NCBI RefSeq assembly: GCF_003144245.1
Contig: NW_020289975.1
Span: forward strand, 1,259,496-1,323,495
Reading direction: 5' to 3'
DNA: 64,000 nucleotides
DNA from: Jaminaea rosea
Taxonomy: Eukaryota; Basidiomycota; Exobasidiomycetes; Microstromatales
The notes beneath the pieces are model-generated. The model ran no database searches and was not told where the DNA came from. It worked only from the letters and a program-made list of their open reading frames with translations. Made by a program: the position numbers and the translations under genes. This document shows positions 42,551-52,204 of this stretch, piece by piece. Each line of letters opens with the position of its first letter. Position 1 is the stretch's first letter.

Positions 42551-43935
42551 TTACGAGGTGGTAGTCGTGGGGAGGACGCGGATCTTGCGAGCACCCTCGA
42601 AGGCGACCTTCTCCTCGCGGGTCTGGAAGATACCGTGACCGAACTTGGACGAAGTGTCGATGAACTTGAGCGAGCCCGAAGCCTTCTCGAGGGCCGAGCG
42701 GGTGGTGGGAGGAGAGAGGGACTTGCGGAGGGTCAAGACACGCTTCTTGGTACCAACGACGCAACCCTTGAGGAGGATGAAGTCGTTGTTGACGATACCG
42801 TAGTGGGGGAAGCCGCCCATGGGGTTAATCGTCTTCTTGGTGATGTCCGTGTCAGTCGAGCCCGAAGTCTCCGACGAGCCATTGCCAATGCGGTAGATCT
42901 TCTTGTTGAGCTCGGTACGGTGGTGGTATCCGTCCTGACCGGCACGGGGCACGGTGTAGCGGATCGAGGCAGGGTGCCAAGCACCGACACAGGCGATCTT
43001 ACGGAGACCACGGTGCGTCTTGCGAGGCAGCTTCTTGGTGCCCCAACGAGCGGTGACACCCTCGTAACCGTGACCCTTGGTGACACCGATGACATCGATG
43101 GACTCGTCGGGGGTGAAGACGGACTGGGCGTCGACAGTCTTCTCGAAGTGGTTCTTGGCGAAGTCGACCTTGTCGGCGACGGAGCCACCGTTGACCTGGA
43201 TCTCCATGAGGTGCGCCTTCTTCTGCTTGAGGCCCGTCTTGCGGATCTGAGTGTGGGCAAGGACACGGACGACGGTGCAGTACTTGCGGATACGCTCGAG
43301 CTCGCGGGCGATGCCCTGGCCGCCGTTCTCCGAGTGCTTCTTGGCGTACTTGGTGAAAGCCTTCTTCTTGGAGCGGTACCAGTTCTTGTAGAAGCGACGC
43401 TTGACCTCGTCCGAGAGGTGCTCGGCCCAGACGGTGGTGAGGGATCGGAGGCCGCGGGGGGTCTCGACGTAGCCGACGACACCGACGACAACCATGGGGG
43501 GAGTCTCGACGACGGTAACGGCCTCGACAATCTCACGCTTGTGCATCTTAGATCCGGGCTTCTCGAGGTCGCGGACGACGTGGGTCATGCCGGCCTTGTA
43601 GCCAAGGAGAGCAGTGAGGTGGACGGGCTTCTTGGGGTCATCCTTGGGGAAAGCCTTGCACTTTCCGCGGTGACGAGCGGCACGCTTACGGGGCAGGAAA
43701 CCCAGCGACCCGTGACGAGGGTGCTCAAACTTGCAGTGAGACCTGTGAGAGGGGCGAGAGAGCATATGATGAGCCACTGCGCCGTCTATTCAAGGAGGTT
43801 TGGATGTGGAAGTTTCGCAGTGACAGCCATGCCAGGCTCCTAATGCAGCATAAGAGCACAATCACATCAAAGACTGGCATGATCTGGTCTGCGAATGACT
43901 TGGCCATCACCACTCATGTTTGCCAATACTCACAT
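42551..43935 (-). CDS. RPL3: Cytosolic ribosomal protein uL3
   Basis: uL3 reaches into the peptidyl transferase centre of the 60S subunit. The coding sequence is 43934-43935 plus 42551-43742. The first exon gives only the A and T of the start codon, and the G comes after a 191-base intron (GTGAGT to CACAG). The joined start reads [20 protein letters not shown], the exact family start. The product is 397 aa and includes [39 protein letters not shown] and the W-finger region [39 protein letters not shown] comes near the end. Codon use is strongly biased to C-ending codons, as expected for high expression; the bias even keeps the antisense frame open. It is divergent from RPL17. Confidence 0.96.
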
Positions 43936-44491
43936 CTTGAGGGGTGTAACGGGGGACGGATCGAGGGAAAGGGGAGAAGGTCTGGCGGATTGGCTGCGTT
44001 TTGCCTTGGTCGTCCGTCCATCGAGCGGCTCCCGCAGCGCGCGCGGCGCCGAGGCTCTTTTCACCAGGCGGACGGCCAGTCTTCGTCTGCATCGTCGAGG
44101 GCCACGAGGTCCAAGGCCGCCCCGCCCAGCCAGCTCTGCCCGCCCCGTTCCCCCTGCCTGCGCCTGCTGCGACGTCGAGTTTGGACCGAAGTCGGAATAT
44201 CGCATCGTCTTCCTCCTCATCACCAACTCAAGATCGACCTCAACAGGTGAGTGGCTGTGACGACACAGTAAACGTAAAGGTGGCGTGAGGCTATCGTCGA
44301 TCAGACACTAATTCGCATTTTGGCCCCCTCTCTTCTCCCTACACCCTCCCGTTCTTCCCATCTCCTCCTTTCCCTTCTTCTCTCATCCTCTTCTTCAACC
44401 TCCTCATACTCCCGGTCATCTTCATCCCCGACTGCATCCATTGTCATCCCTATTTTTGGTTCCGTCCTATCTCTCTTCTTCATCATCAGAA
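43936..44491. promoter_or_regulatory. Shared upstream region of RPL3 and RPL17 with a probable leader intron
   Basis: 556 bases between two highly expressed divergent ribosomal protein genes. On the RPL17 side a GTGAGT at 44247 and a CAG ending at 44489, two bases before the ATG, define a likely 243-base intron in the 5' leader; CACTAAT near 44308 could be its branch site. Between 44320 and 44450 the plus strand is almost pure pyrimidine. A G/A-rich stretch upstream of RPL3 lies near 43953-43985. No factor site is assigned. Confidence 0.6.
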
Positions 44492-45455
44492 ATGGCCGTC
44501 AAGTACGCAATCAGGTCGACCGGTGACGCTCCCGAGAAGTCGTCGAAGAGCAGGGGGTGAGTGGCTTCACGACCTGTGAAAAGGCAGACGAAGACAAGGA
44601 GTCGCTGATCCTCTTCATCCATGTCCAATCGTCCCTTAATAGAACCTACCTCCGCACGCACTTCAAGAATGCGAGGGGTGCGTATTGATTCGAGTCAGGC
44701 TCCTAGACATGCGCGGGGGAATGATCGTGGATCGAGGGCGTTGACAAGGCATGGGGCTATCATACTCGAGAAAGGGAGCGACGATGGGAGGCAGCATTTC
44801 GAGAGCGTCACTCTGAGAGGCGGAGAGGCCAGGATAGTAGATCTGACACGGGCGGTGGTATATGAGCTTACAGCATTTAGTGCTGCGTGGAGATGCTGTG
44901 GGGGGCAGGGCTCAGAGAAAAGACAAGGCCAGCCATCTTGGTTCAGAGCAAGTCGCTGACCATCCCACTCCTCTTATTTCGCTCGCAGAGGTCATCGCCG
45001 TCATCAACGGCATGAAGCTCGCCAAGGCTTACACGTACCTCAACGACGTTACTGAGAAGAAGGCCTGCATCCCCTTCCGCCGCTTCAACGGCGGTGTCGG
45101 CCGTACCCCTCAGGCCTCCGTCTTCAAGACGACCCAAGGTCGCTGGCCCGTCAAGTCGGTCAAGTTCGTCCTTGACCTGCTCAAGAACGCTGAGGCCAAC
45201 GCCGAGGCCAAGGGCCTCACCGGTGAGGAGCTCGTCATCCGCAACATCTGCATCAACCAGGCTCCCAAGACCCGCAGGCGCACATACCGCGCCCACGGTC
45301 GCATCAACCCGTACCAGGGTCACCCTTGCCACATTGAGATCCACCTCGCTGAGCCCAGCGCGGAGGTTCCCAAGGCCGACACCTCTTCCCTCGTTCGCGT
45401 CGCCAACAAGCGTCAGCTTGCTCAGCGCCGCATCGCTGCCGCTCGTTCTGCGTAA
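44492..45455 (+). CDS. RPL17: Cytosolic ribosomal protein uL22
   Basis: uL22 lines the polypeptide exit tunnel of the 60S subunit. Exons are 44492-44556, 44643-44677 and 44989-45455. Introns of 86 and 311 bases split codons exactly. The product is 188 aa. It reads [20 protein letters not shown], then [77 protein letters not shown] and [16 protein letters not shown]. The middle exon is only 35 bases. The second intron is far longer than the local norm. Codon bias is strong, as in RPL3. A further intron probably lies in the leader just before the ATG. Confidence 0.95.
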
Positions 45456-46300
45456 GCGCGGCGCTTTTGTGGGCAGCGAAAGGACTGGTCTGTAGGATGA
45501 AGGGCAGGCTAGTCGATGGTGTCAGCGGGGATGGGCTGGTTTCCGGGACGCCGAACAGCGTTTCACACCATGAGCATGCGCTCTCGTCGTCAGCCTTTGT
45601 TGGCGCCGACACTTGCCCATCCGTTCTCTCTTCTCTCTCTTTACTCATGTACAATCTCACCCTCAGTACCGCAAAAGAGAGCCATCTCGTCGAGGACCGA
45701 GTGAGAGCGCTTCAGCCTGAGCAACCCTTGTCTGAGCATCGTAGGCATCACCACGCGAGCAGTCGCGCCGTCGTTTTAGGCTAGCCGTAGCAGCAGCAAG
45801 CCGCGTGGTTGAGATACACGACTGTTCCCCGACCTCTTGGCCCCGTGATCACTCACGCCACTCTTCTCCGATCACTTTAGGCTGCCGCCTCGTAGCCTTA
45901 TTCCTTCCTCGCCTTGGTCTTCGCCTCTTTCTTTGCGCTCTGATTGCCAAGCAGCCTTAGACTTAGAGATTGAACAGAGGCCGTTCTCTGCGTCTTGACC
46001 TGACCTGACTGAATTCCGCGCTGAACTGGACAGCAGGCCCAGTGCCCGGCGCGAGGCGGAGCGGTGGCGGCGAATCAAAGCCAGTCTGCGACGTCGAGGC
46101 GTTTGCTTTTGGCCGAGGCCGCCTGCCGTGGCCGCCGCCTCTGCTCGAGTCGATTGACTGACTGATCCAGCCCTTGACCAAGCCGCGCCCGCCGCCGCCG
46201 GCCATTTGTCAACCAGTCGCAGCATCGACTCACTCCTCCCCATTCTATCCTACCTCACCACTCCCCTAATCCGTTCTCGTCTTTGGTACAGTCGTCTACC
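45456..46300. other. Intergenic region RPL17-HEM1
   Basis: About 845 bases between tandem genes. It should hold the RPL17 3' end and the HEM1 promoter and leader. A GCCGCCGCC-type run lies near 46190 and a pyrimidine-rich stretch near 46230-46265. A minus-strand open frame (45872-46243) has no protein-like composition and is not called. No tRNA or snoRNA was recognised. Confidence 0.5.
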
Positions 46301-48445
46301 ATGGACCGCTCGCTCTCATCTCTGCGACAGTTTCGCACCTCGTGCCCCTACCTGGGTCGCACTCCCATGGGCCAGCTTCGAAAGATGTCGCACACGCCCT
46401 TTCTTCCTGGCGGACCCACTCGCCTCGCCGTTCGAGCGCAGGAGTGCCCCATCATGAAGGAGGCTATCGGTTCTGCTGAGGAGGGCACCGCAAGCGCCAA
46501 CATCAGCGCTTGCCCCGTTCAACACTCTGCCGCTCCTGCCGCTGCCACCACGGCTGCTGCTGGCTCCTTCCTCTTTGGCAGTGGCCCCAACACCTTCATC
46601 GGCTCTGGCATCGCCCACGCCGTAATGGGAGGCCAGAACACAGCCGCCGCAGCTGCCAAGTGCCCTCACATGCGTATGATGATGAACTCTGCTCAGCAGC
46701 AAGCCCGTTTCGTCAGCCGCTCGACCGCTCACGAGGCCTCGGTCCGCGACATCACGCCCAAGAACCAGCTCGACCGCATTCACGCTCAAGAAGGCGTTCA
46801 CACTGACGGCCGTGGCGATTTCGCAAAGTGTCCTCACGCCAAAGCTGCTGCAGCAGCCGCTGCCGCTGAGCAAGCCGCCTCGTTTGCAGCGATGGGTCGG
46901 ACGCCGTTCCGTACCAAGTCCATCAAGAAGCAGGTGAGAACGCCAGGCTCCGGTATGGGCATCCCGCCTACGCCCAAGCCCAAAGAAACGCCTGGGTTCG
47001 ATTATGAGACCTTCTACCACAAGCAGATCATGGCCAAGCACGCCGACAAGTCGTACCGCTACTTCAACAACATCAACCGGTTGGCTGGCAAGTTCCCGCG
47101 CGGTCACTTGTCCGAGGAAGGGCAGGAGATCACAGTCTGGTGTGCTAATGACTACCAGAACATGAGTCGCCATCCCAAGGTCCTCGAAGAGATGTCGAAG
47201 ACGCTCGCCAAGTACGGCGCAGGTGCTGGAGGAACGCGCAACATCGCCGGCCACAATCAGCACGTCGAGAAGGCAGAGGCCGTCCTGGCCAACCTGCACC
47301 GCAAGGATGCTGCACTCGTCTTTGGCTCCTGTTACGCAGCCAACGACGCCACGCTTTCCATCCTCGGCTCCAAGCTGCCCGACTGTGTCATCCTCTCAGA
47401 CTCGTCCAATCACGCCAGCATGATTCAGGGCATCCGCCACTCCGGCGCCCGCAAGATGGTCTACAAGCACAACGACATGGAGGACCTCGAGGCCAAGCTT
47501 GCCTCGCTCCCCATTGACACGCCCAAGATCATCGCATTCGAGAGCGTCTACTCCATGTGCGGCACCGTTGGCCCCATCGAGAAGACTCTTGACCTCGCTG
47601 AGAAGTACGGTGCAATCACCTTCCTGGACGAGGTTCATGCCGTCGGCATGTACGGCCCTCGCGGTGCAGGTGTGGCTGAGCATCTCGACTGGGAACTGCA
47701 GGAGTCTGGTCAGAACACAAAGGGAAGCCTGATGGACCGCATTGACATCATCACCGGTACGCTCGGAAAGGCCTATGGGAACGTTGGCGGCTACATCGCC
47801 GGCTCCAACCGCTTCGTCGACCTGATCCGCTCCTTTGCCCCTCAGTTCATCTTCTCCACGACCCTTCCTCCCGCCGTCCTCACTGGTGCCACCACGGCAG
47901 TTGAGATTCTCATGGAGTCGAACCACACGCGCCGTCTCCAGCAAGTGCGCACGCGCCAGACGAAGGACGCCTTGATCGCCGCAGGCATTCCGCTGCAGCA
48001 CAACCCCTCGCACATTGTGCCTGTCCTCGTCGGATCGGCAGAGAAGGCCAAGCAGGCCTCGGACATGCTGCTCGAGGAGCACGGCTGCTACGTCCAGCCT
48101 ATCAACTTCCCTACCGTCCCTCGTGGACTGGAGAGGCTGAGGATCACCCCCACTCCGGGTCACTCGACGGCTGATGTCGAGCACCTGGTCAAGGCGCTGG
48201 ACGATGTTTGGAACAAGTTGGGGCTGCGTCGCGTTGAGGAGCTGCGTAGCGCCAAAAAGGGGGAGGACGTTCTCGCCGACTTGTTCGTCGAGGCCGAGAA
48301 GGATGAGGCGTCGCAGCCGCTTTGGACTGATGAGCTGCTCGGTGTCCAGTCTGTCCTTGCGCAGCCTAAGCAGGCCGAGGGCGGGGAGGTCGACGTTGCA
48401 GCTGGTGTTCAGGTAGCTCCTCGCGAGCTGGCTGCCAGTGCCTGA
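46301..48445 (+). CDS. HEM1: 5-Aminolevulinate synthase, mitochondrial
   Basis: Hem1 joins glycine and succinyl-CoA to make 5-aminolevulinate, the first step of heme synthesis in the mitochondrial matrix, using pyridoxal phosphate. The 714-aa product starts with a targeting region. That region carries five Cys-Pro pairs within residues 15-178 (SCPYLG, ECPIMK, ACPVQ, KCPHMR, KCPHAK), which resemble heme regulatory motifs. The catalytic core follows from about 230: [69 protein letters not shown], and the PLP lysine K490 in [14 protein letters not shown]. The start at 46301 is the first ATG in this frame. A 35-residue tail follows the core. Single exon. Confidence 0.96.
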   Translation: MDRSLSSLRQFRTSCPYLGRTPMGQLRKMSHTPFLPGGPTRLAVRAQECPIMKEAIGSAEEGTASANISACPVQHSAAPAAATTAAAGSFLFGSGPNTFIGSGIAHAVMGGQNTAAAAAKCPHMRMMMNSAQQQARFVSRSTAHEASVRDITPKNQLDRIHAQEGVHTDGRGDFAKCPHAKAAAAAAAAEQAASFAAMGRTPFRTKSIKKQVRTPGSGMGIPPTPKPKETPGFDYETFYHKQIMAKHADKSYRYFNNINRLAGKFPRGHLSEEGQEITVWCANDYQNMSRHPKVLEEMSKTLAKYGAGAGGTRNIAGHNQHVEKAEAVLANLHRKDAALVFGSCYAANDATLSILGSKLPDCVILSDSSNHASMIQGIRHSGARKMVYKHNDMEDLEAKLASLPIDTPKIIAFESVYSMCGTVGPIEKTLDLAEKYGAITFLDEVHAVGMYGPRGAGVAEHLDWELQESGQNTKGSLMDRIDIITGTLGKAYGNVGGYIAGSNRFVDLIRSFAPQFIFSTTLPPAVLTGATTAVEILMESNHTRRLQQVRTRQTKDALIAAGIPLQHNPSHIVPVLVGSAEKAKQASDMLLEEHGCYVQPINFPTVPRGLERLRITPTPGHSTADVEHLVKALDDVWNKLGLRRVEELRSAKKGEDVLADLFVEAEKDEASQPLWTDELLGVQSVLAQPKQAEGGEVDVAAGVQVAPRELAASA

Positions 48446-48834
48446 TGAGACTTGACTCGATACTCTTCCCGCGCCCACTGTCCCTGTCGTCTCTACCTTA
48501 TCTGCTCTCCTTTGCTTTACTTAAGTTCCAATCTACTCGATGCCATCTTTTCTTCCTCTCGATCACGTCTGACCACATTAGCGCCTGATTGATCGCCTCA
48601 TAGCGCTCATCTCGAGGTCTTTGCCAGCCAAGCCGTCGTGGCCATGGCTGTGGCCGTGGCGCGGGTCGCTCTCTCGACTTGGCGTTGGTTGCGGGGGCGT
48701 GCGCCGCCGCCTGCCGCGCCTCGGCCAGCCAGTCAAGTCCACTTCGACGTCGATGAACCAACACCCACTCTGGCTCCTTCCTTCCTTCCTTCTAATCACC
48801 CTCCTCATCCATCACATCACACAAAGCTGCGATC
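48446..48834. other. Intergenic region HEM1-ENT3
   Basis: About 390 bases between tandem genes. TTCC repeats lie near 48778-48791, just before ENT3. A small imperfect palindrome (GGCCATGGC and neighbours) lies near 48640. No gene was seen. Confidence 0.5.
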
Positions 48835-50792
48835 ATGGTGAGCAAGACGACGATGCAGTAAGCTATCTTCGCGGCTGATTGATCACTCACCTTGGCCATT
48901 GCCCTCTGCCTGCCCCATTGCTTCCAGGACCTCGACGATCTGTGAGCTCCACAGCAGGCTCCAGGACCATTTCGACACAATGATAGCTGACCGCCCACTC
49001 CTTCCATCACAACCTTTGCCTCTTCGTCGTGCACATCGCCATGTCCCCCTGGCAATCTCACTGCCCATCTCCACCACCGCTGCCACCTTGGCTACGCCCA
49101 CGCCTCGCCTCTGCCTCCCTCCCCAACCTCAGCGGCAACAAGATTGCCAATCTGACCTTCTACGACATCAAGTCAGCCTGGACTCAAGCAAAGAATTACG
49201 CTCTCAATATCTCCGAGATCGAGGCCAAAGTCAACGAGGCCACCAATGACGACCCTTGGGGCGCCTCGTCCACGTTGATGCAGGAGATTGCAGGTGCCAC
49301 CCACAACTTCCAGGACTTCAACGAGATCATGCCGTGCATCTTTCGCAACTTCATGGAGAGGTGGGTAGCATTCATGAGAGAAGGAGTATAGTGAATTGCT
49401 GTGGCTGACTTGGAGCTGTCTGCTCGCTCGCTTCTTCGCAGAGAGGCAAGGGAATGGCGTCAGATCTACAAGGTGAGCTGCCGAGAGATGAAATGGTCCC
49501 AGCTGGAGCAATCGCTCAACCCTCCTTCGCCCCTGCTACCCTGACTCGCAGTCGCTTCAACTCCTTGAGTACATCACCAAGCACGGCTCAGAACGCGTAG
49601 TCGACGACGCACGCGCTCACCTGGGCACGATCAAGATCTTGCGCAACTTCCACTACATCGATGAGGCGGGCAAGGATCAGGGGCTCAATGGTAAGCACGC
49701 CACCTTCATGCTAGCTCGCTCTCCCAGCACACTCACGATCGCCGCCCTTCGCTTCCCCTTAACTTCACAGTCCGCAATCGAGCGAAAGAGCTCGCCGACC
49801 TCCTCTCCGACGTAGACCGCATTCGCCAAGAGCGTCGCAAAGCTCGCTCCAACCGCCAAAAGTACCAAGGTGTGAGCAACTCGGACTTCGTTCCGGGCTC
49901 TGGACAAGGTCGATACGGTGGCTTCAGCAGTGAGAGCTACCATGCTGGTGGGGTTGGAGGGAGCAGTAGCGGTGGTGGTGGAGGGGGAGGAGAAGGGGCA
50001 AGGGAGAGCTTCGACGAGTACGATGCGGGAGATGATGAGGACGGTGCCGCAGCCAGCAAGCCGCCTCCAAGCGCTAGAGCTTCAACTTCTTCGCGAAGGA
50101 CTGGGAGCGCTCCTGCGCCTCCATCGAAGGGCAAGAAGCAGGCAGAGGCCAAGGTGGCAGACCTCTTCTCCTTCGATGATGAGGAGGCTGCTGCCCCTGC
50201 TGCTCCTGCGGCAAGTGGATCGGGGGACGCGTTTGGCGACGACTTTGACGATTTCCAGGCTGCGCCTAGTGGCAGCGGTAAGGCTCCTGCAGCTACCCCG
50301 GCCGCTCCAGCCGCCAAAGCTCCAGCAGCATCGTCGAACGGCAACAAAGGCGGCAACAACGTTTTCGACTTCCTCGGCGGGGATGACTTCGGCTCTGCGC
50401 CATCGGCAGCCCCTCAACAGCAACGCGCGCAACCCTCCTCGGCCCTCTCGCCACCGATGCGCCCAGCCATGTCTTCCAACCCCTCCGCTTCCTCTCTCGG
50501 TGGCAGCTCTGTCCTCTCACCCCAGCAGCGAAGCTCAACCGCTTCTTCCGCGACGTCAGCATCCACGGCCTCCAAGCCCTCTGGTGGTCTCTCAGGCTTT
50601 GACGACCTCTGGTCATCTTCGAACAGCGGTAGCTCTACTCGTGCGGGAGCGACAGGGAAGAAGACGATGGCTGATTTGGCCAAGGAGCAGAGTGGAATGG
50701 GAGTGTGGGGTGGTGGCGGTAGCAAGCCGCCAATGGGTGGTCAGGCGGGAGGGGCAAGTCAGAAGAAGCAGGACCTTTTCGACCTCCTCTAA
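48835..50792 (+). CDS. ENT3: Epsin-like clathrin adaptor (Ent3 type, ENTH domain)
   Basis: Ent3-type epsins bind phosphoinositides and clathrin adaptors at the trans-Golgi and endosomes. Exons are 48835-48837, 48928-48941, 49133-49360, 49442-49472, 49552-49690 and 49771-50792. The first coding exon is the ATG alone and the second has 14 bases; together they give MDLDDL, which joins GNKIANLTFYDIKSAWTQAK. The 478-aa product has a complete ENTH domain: NDDPWGASSTLMQEIAGATH, REWRQIYKSLQLLEYITKHG, LRNFHYIDEAGKDQGLNVRN. A disordered tail carries adaptor-type peptides (FSFDDEE, FGDDFDDF, FDFLGGDDFG, FDDLW) and ends QDLFDLL. Every splice phase closes. The shortest exons rest on family match and splice signals. 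Confidence 0.9.
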
Positions 50793-50858
50793 GGCCGCGG
50801 TGCGAGCTGACCGCCGACTGTGACATTATCTTTCTTACACCTACTAGTGTCGCTACAA

Positions 50859-52013
50859 TCAAGTGCTTGCTGCTGCTGACTCCTTTGCGCTCGACCCACC
50901 TCTGCCTCCACGCTTGCGGCGCTTTTTTCTGGACGGGCCGTCCTCGTCGACTCCTCTATCCTCCTCCTTCTCCTTCGCTTGACCGTTCATCTTGGTCGAC
51001 CCCTTGCTATTCGTCCTGGCCGTAACTCGCTTCTCCTCCCCTCTGACATCCTCCTTGGCAGGCCCATCCATCTGCTTCGCCGGCGCCCGCGCCTGCTCCT
51101 GTTGCTGCTCCTGTTCCTGTTCCTCCAACTTCCTCTTCTTGAGCCTGTTGGCCTCGGTTCTCTCCTCGATCTCTCTCGTTCTCCTCTCCTTCTCCCGCTT
51201 CTCTTCTTCGAGGACCTTCTTTGGCTTGCGGTTGCTAAGCGGATTGGGTGCCTTGGGTCGATTGCCTCCGCGAATGATGCCCGTAGATGAGGACGCTGCA
51301 GCTGACGTCGAGTTTGAGGGATCGGCATTTTCGCTGCTGCTGCCCCCAATGATGTTGGCCGCAGAAGAAATCGAGGATGAGGCAACAGCGGTGCCGCCGT
51401 ACTTGGCCTTTTCAATCTCTTCAATCCTCTGCCTCGTCTTGTCACTCATTTTCTCCAGCACAATCACCCGACTCTGATTAGCGTGCACGACGGGCACACC
51501 CAAACTCTTCTCCCTCAGCTCCCTCCTCAGAGTCTGCGAATCGCTTGCAATGATGTAGCGATGCTTGTTCGTGGGGCCTACCACTTGTTCCAGACACTCG
51601 TCCCCGGGTATAGCTTCACGGTGGTTGCATTTACGCCTCTCCCAGGTCTTTGCGAGCTCTACGGCTCCCTTTTGGAGTGGGCCCTCCTTTTCGGAGCGAT
51701 ACAGCTCGACCATGCTGCACTGTGTGATCATGAGCTTGATCTCCTCATTGCCCATCCCACCACCTCCAATCCCTCCAGCTCCATTCGCATGCCTCTGATA
51801 CGCCGTCTGCTTGTTGACCTTGCCCTTTGAGAGCTGCGAAGTCTGCAGCACATCCGATAGGCGGCTCAATGTCTCCTCCGGCGTCAGATGGAGGGCAGAC
51901 AAGGTCTGTGCAAAGGAGGCGTCTATGAGGACTTGGAAGGGGGGTCGGAAGCCAAAGTGAAGGATGTACGAAGAGAGAAGCTTGCGATAGGTCTTTGAGC
52001 GCTTTTGCCTCAT
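50859..52013 (-). CDS. UTP23: rRNA-processing factor Utp23 (PIN-like domain)
   Basis: Utp23 is a small-subunit processome protein needed for release of snR30 and 18S rRNA maturation in the nucleolus. The product is 384 aa. The start MRQKRSKTYRKLLSSYILHF is the family start, so the longer open frame upstream is not used. The PIN-like fold has PPFQVLIDASFAQTLSALHL, then KLMITQCSMVELYRS, and ends with YIIASDSQTLRRELREKSLG and VPVVHANQSRVIVLEKMS. Zinc-type residues C99, C129, H131, C140 and H151 are in the expected area. A Gly-rich insert (GAGGIGGGGMG) and a long Lys/Glu/Arg-rich tail are present. Its start is 191 bases from the divergent RPAP1 start. Confidence 0.93.
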   Translation of the reverse strand: MRQKRSKTYRKLLSSYILHFGFRPPFQVLIDASFAQTLSALHLTPEETLSRLSDVLQTSQLSKGKVNKQTAYQRHANGAGGIGGGGMGNEEIKLMITQCSMVELYRSEKEGPLQKGAVELAKTWERRKCNHREAIPGDECLEQVVGPTNKHRYIIASDSQTLRRELREKSLGVPVVHANQSRVIVLEKMSDKTRQRIEEIEKAKYGGTAVASSSISSAANIIGGSSSENADPSNSTSAAASSSTGIIRGGNRPKAPNPLSNRKPKKVLEEEKREKERRTREIEERTEANRLKKRKLEEQEQEQQQEQARAPAKQMDGPAKEDVRGEEKRVTARTNSKGSTKMNGQAKEKEEDRGVDEDGPSRKKRRKRGGRGGSSAKESAAAST

Positions 52014-52204
52014 TGTTGGGTGAGATGGTGTTGGTGAGGGGAGAGAGTGACGGGACGAATCGACGGAAGAGGCAACCACCTCGAATTTTTGGCGGGTGGC
52101 TCGAGAGACGGACTGCCGGAACTGGACAAAGTCGAGTGGAAGCGGAGGAGGCCCTGGATCCAGAGAGCAGCTCTCTGGCCCTTCCTTTCGTTCCATCAAG
52201 AGCC

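Noticed and set aside
42635-43843. 402-codon open frame on the plus strand opposite RPL3
   Set aside because: It mirrors the strongly codon-biased RPL3 gene. Its Leu/Gly/Asp/Val repeats are the reverse of GC-ending codons, with no protein-like domains.
43743-43933. snoRNA in the RPL3 intron
   Set aside because: I searched by eye for box C and box D words on the transcribed strand and found no proper pair.
45872-46243. Possible minus-strand gene between RPL17 and HEM1
   Set aside because: The 123-codon frame is Arg/Ser/Ala-rich with no domain and no convincing introns.
46283-46300. Upstream start for HEM1
   Set aside because: The extension begins with TTG, not ATG. The first ATG at 46301 gives a normal targeting sequence.
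47396-48478. 360-codon minus-strand frame opposite HEM1
   Set aside because: Same antisense shadow effect from biased codons; no recognisable family and no splice support.
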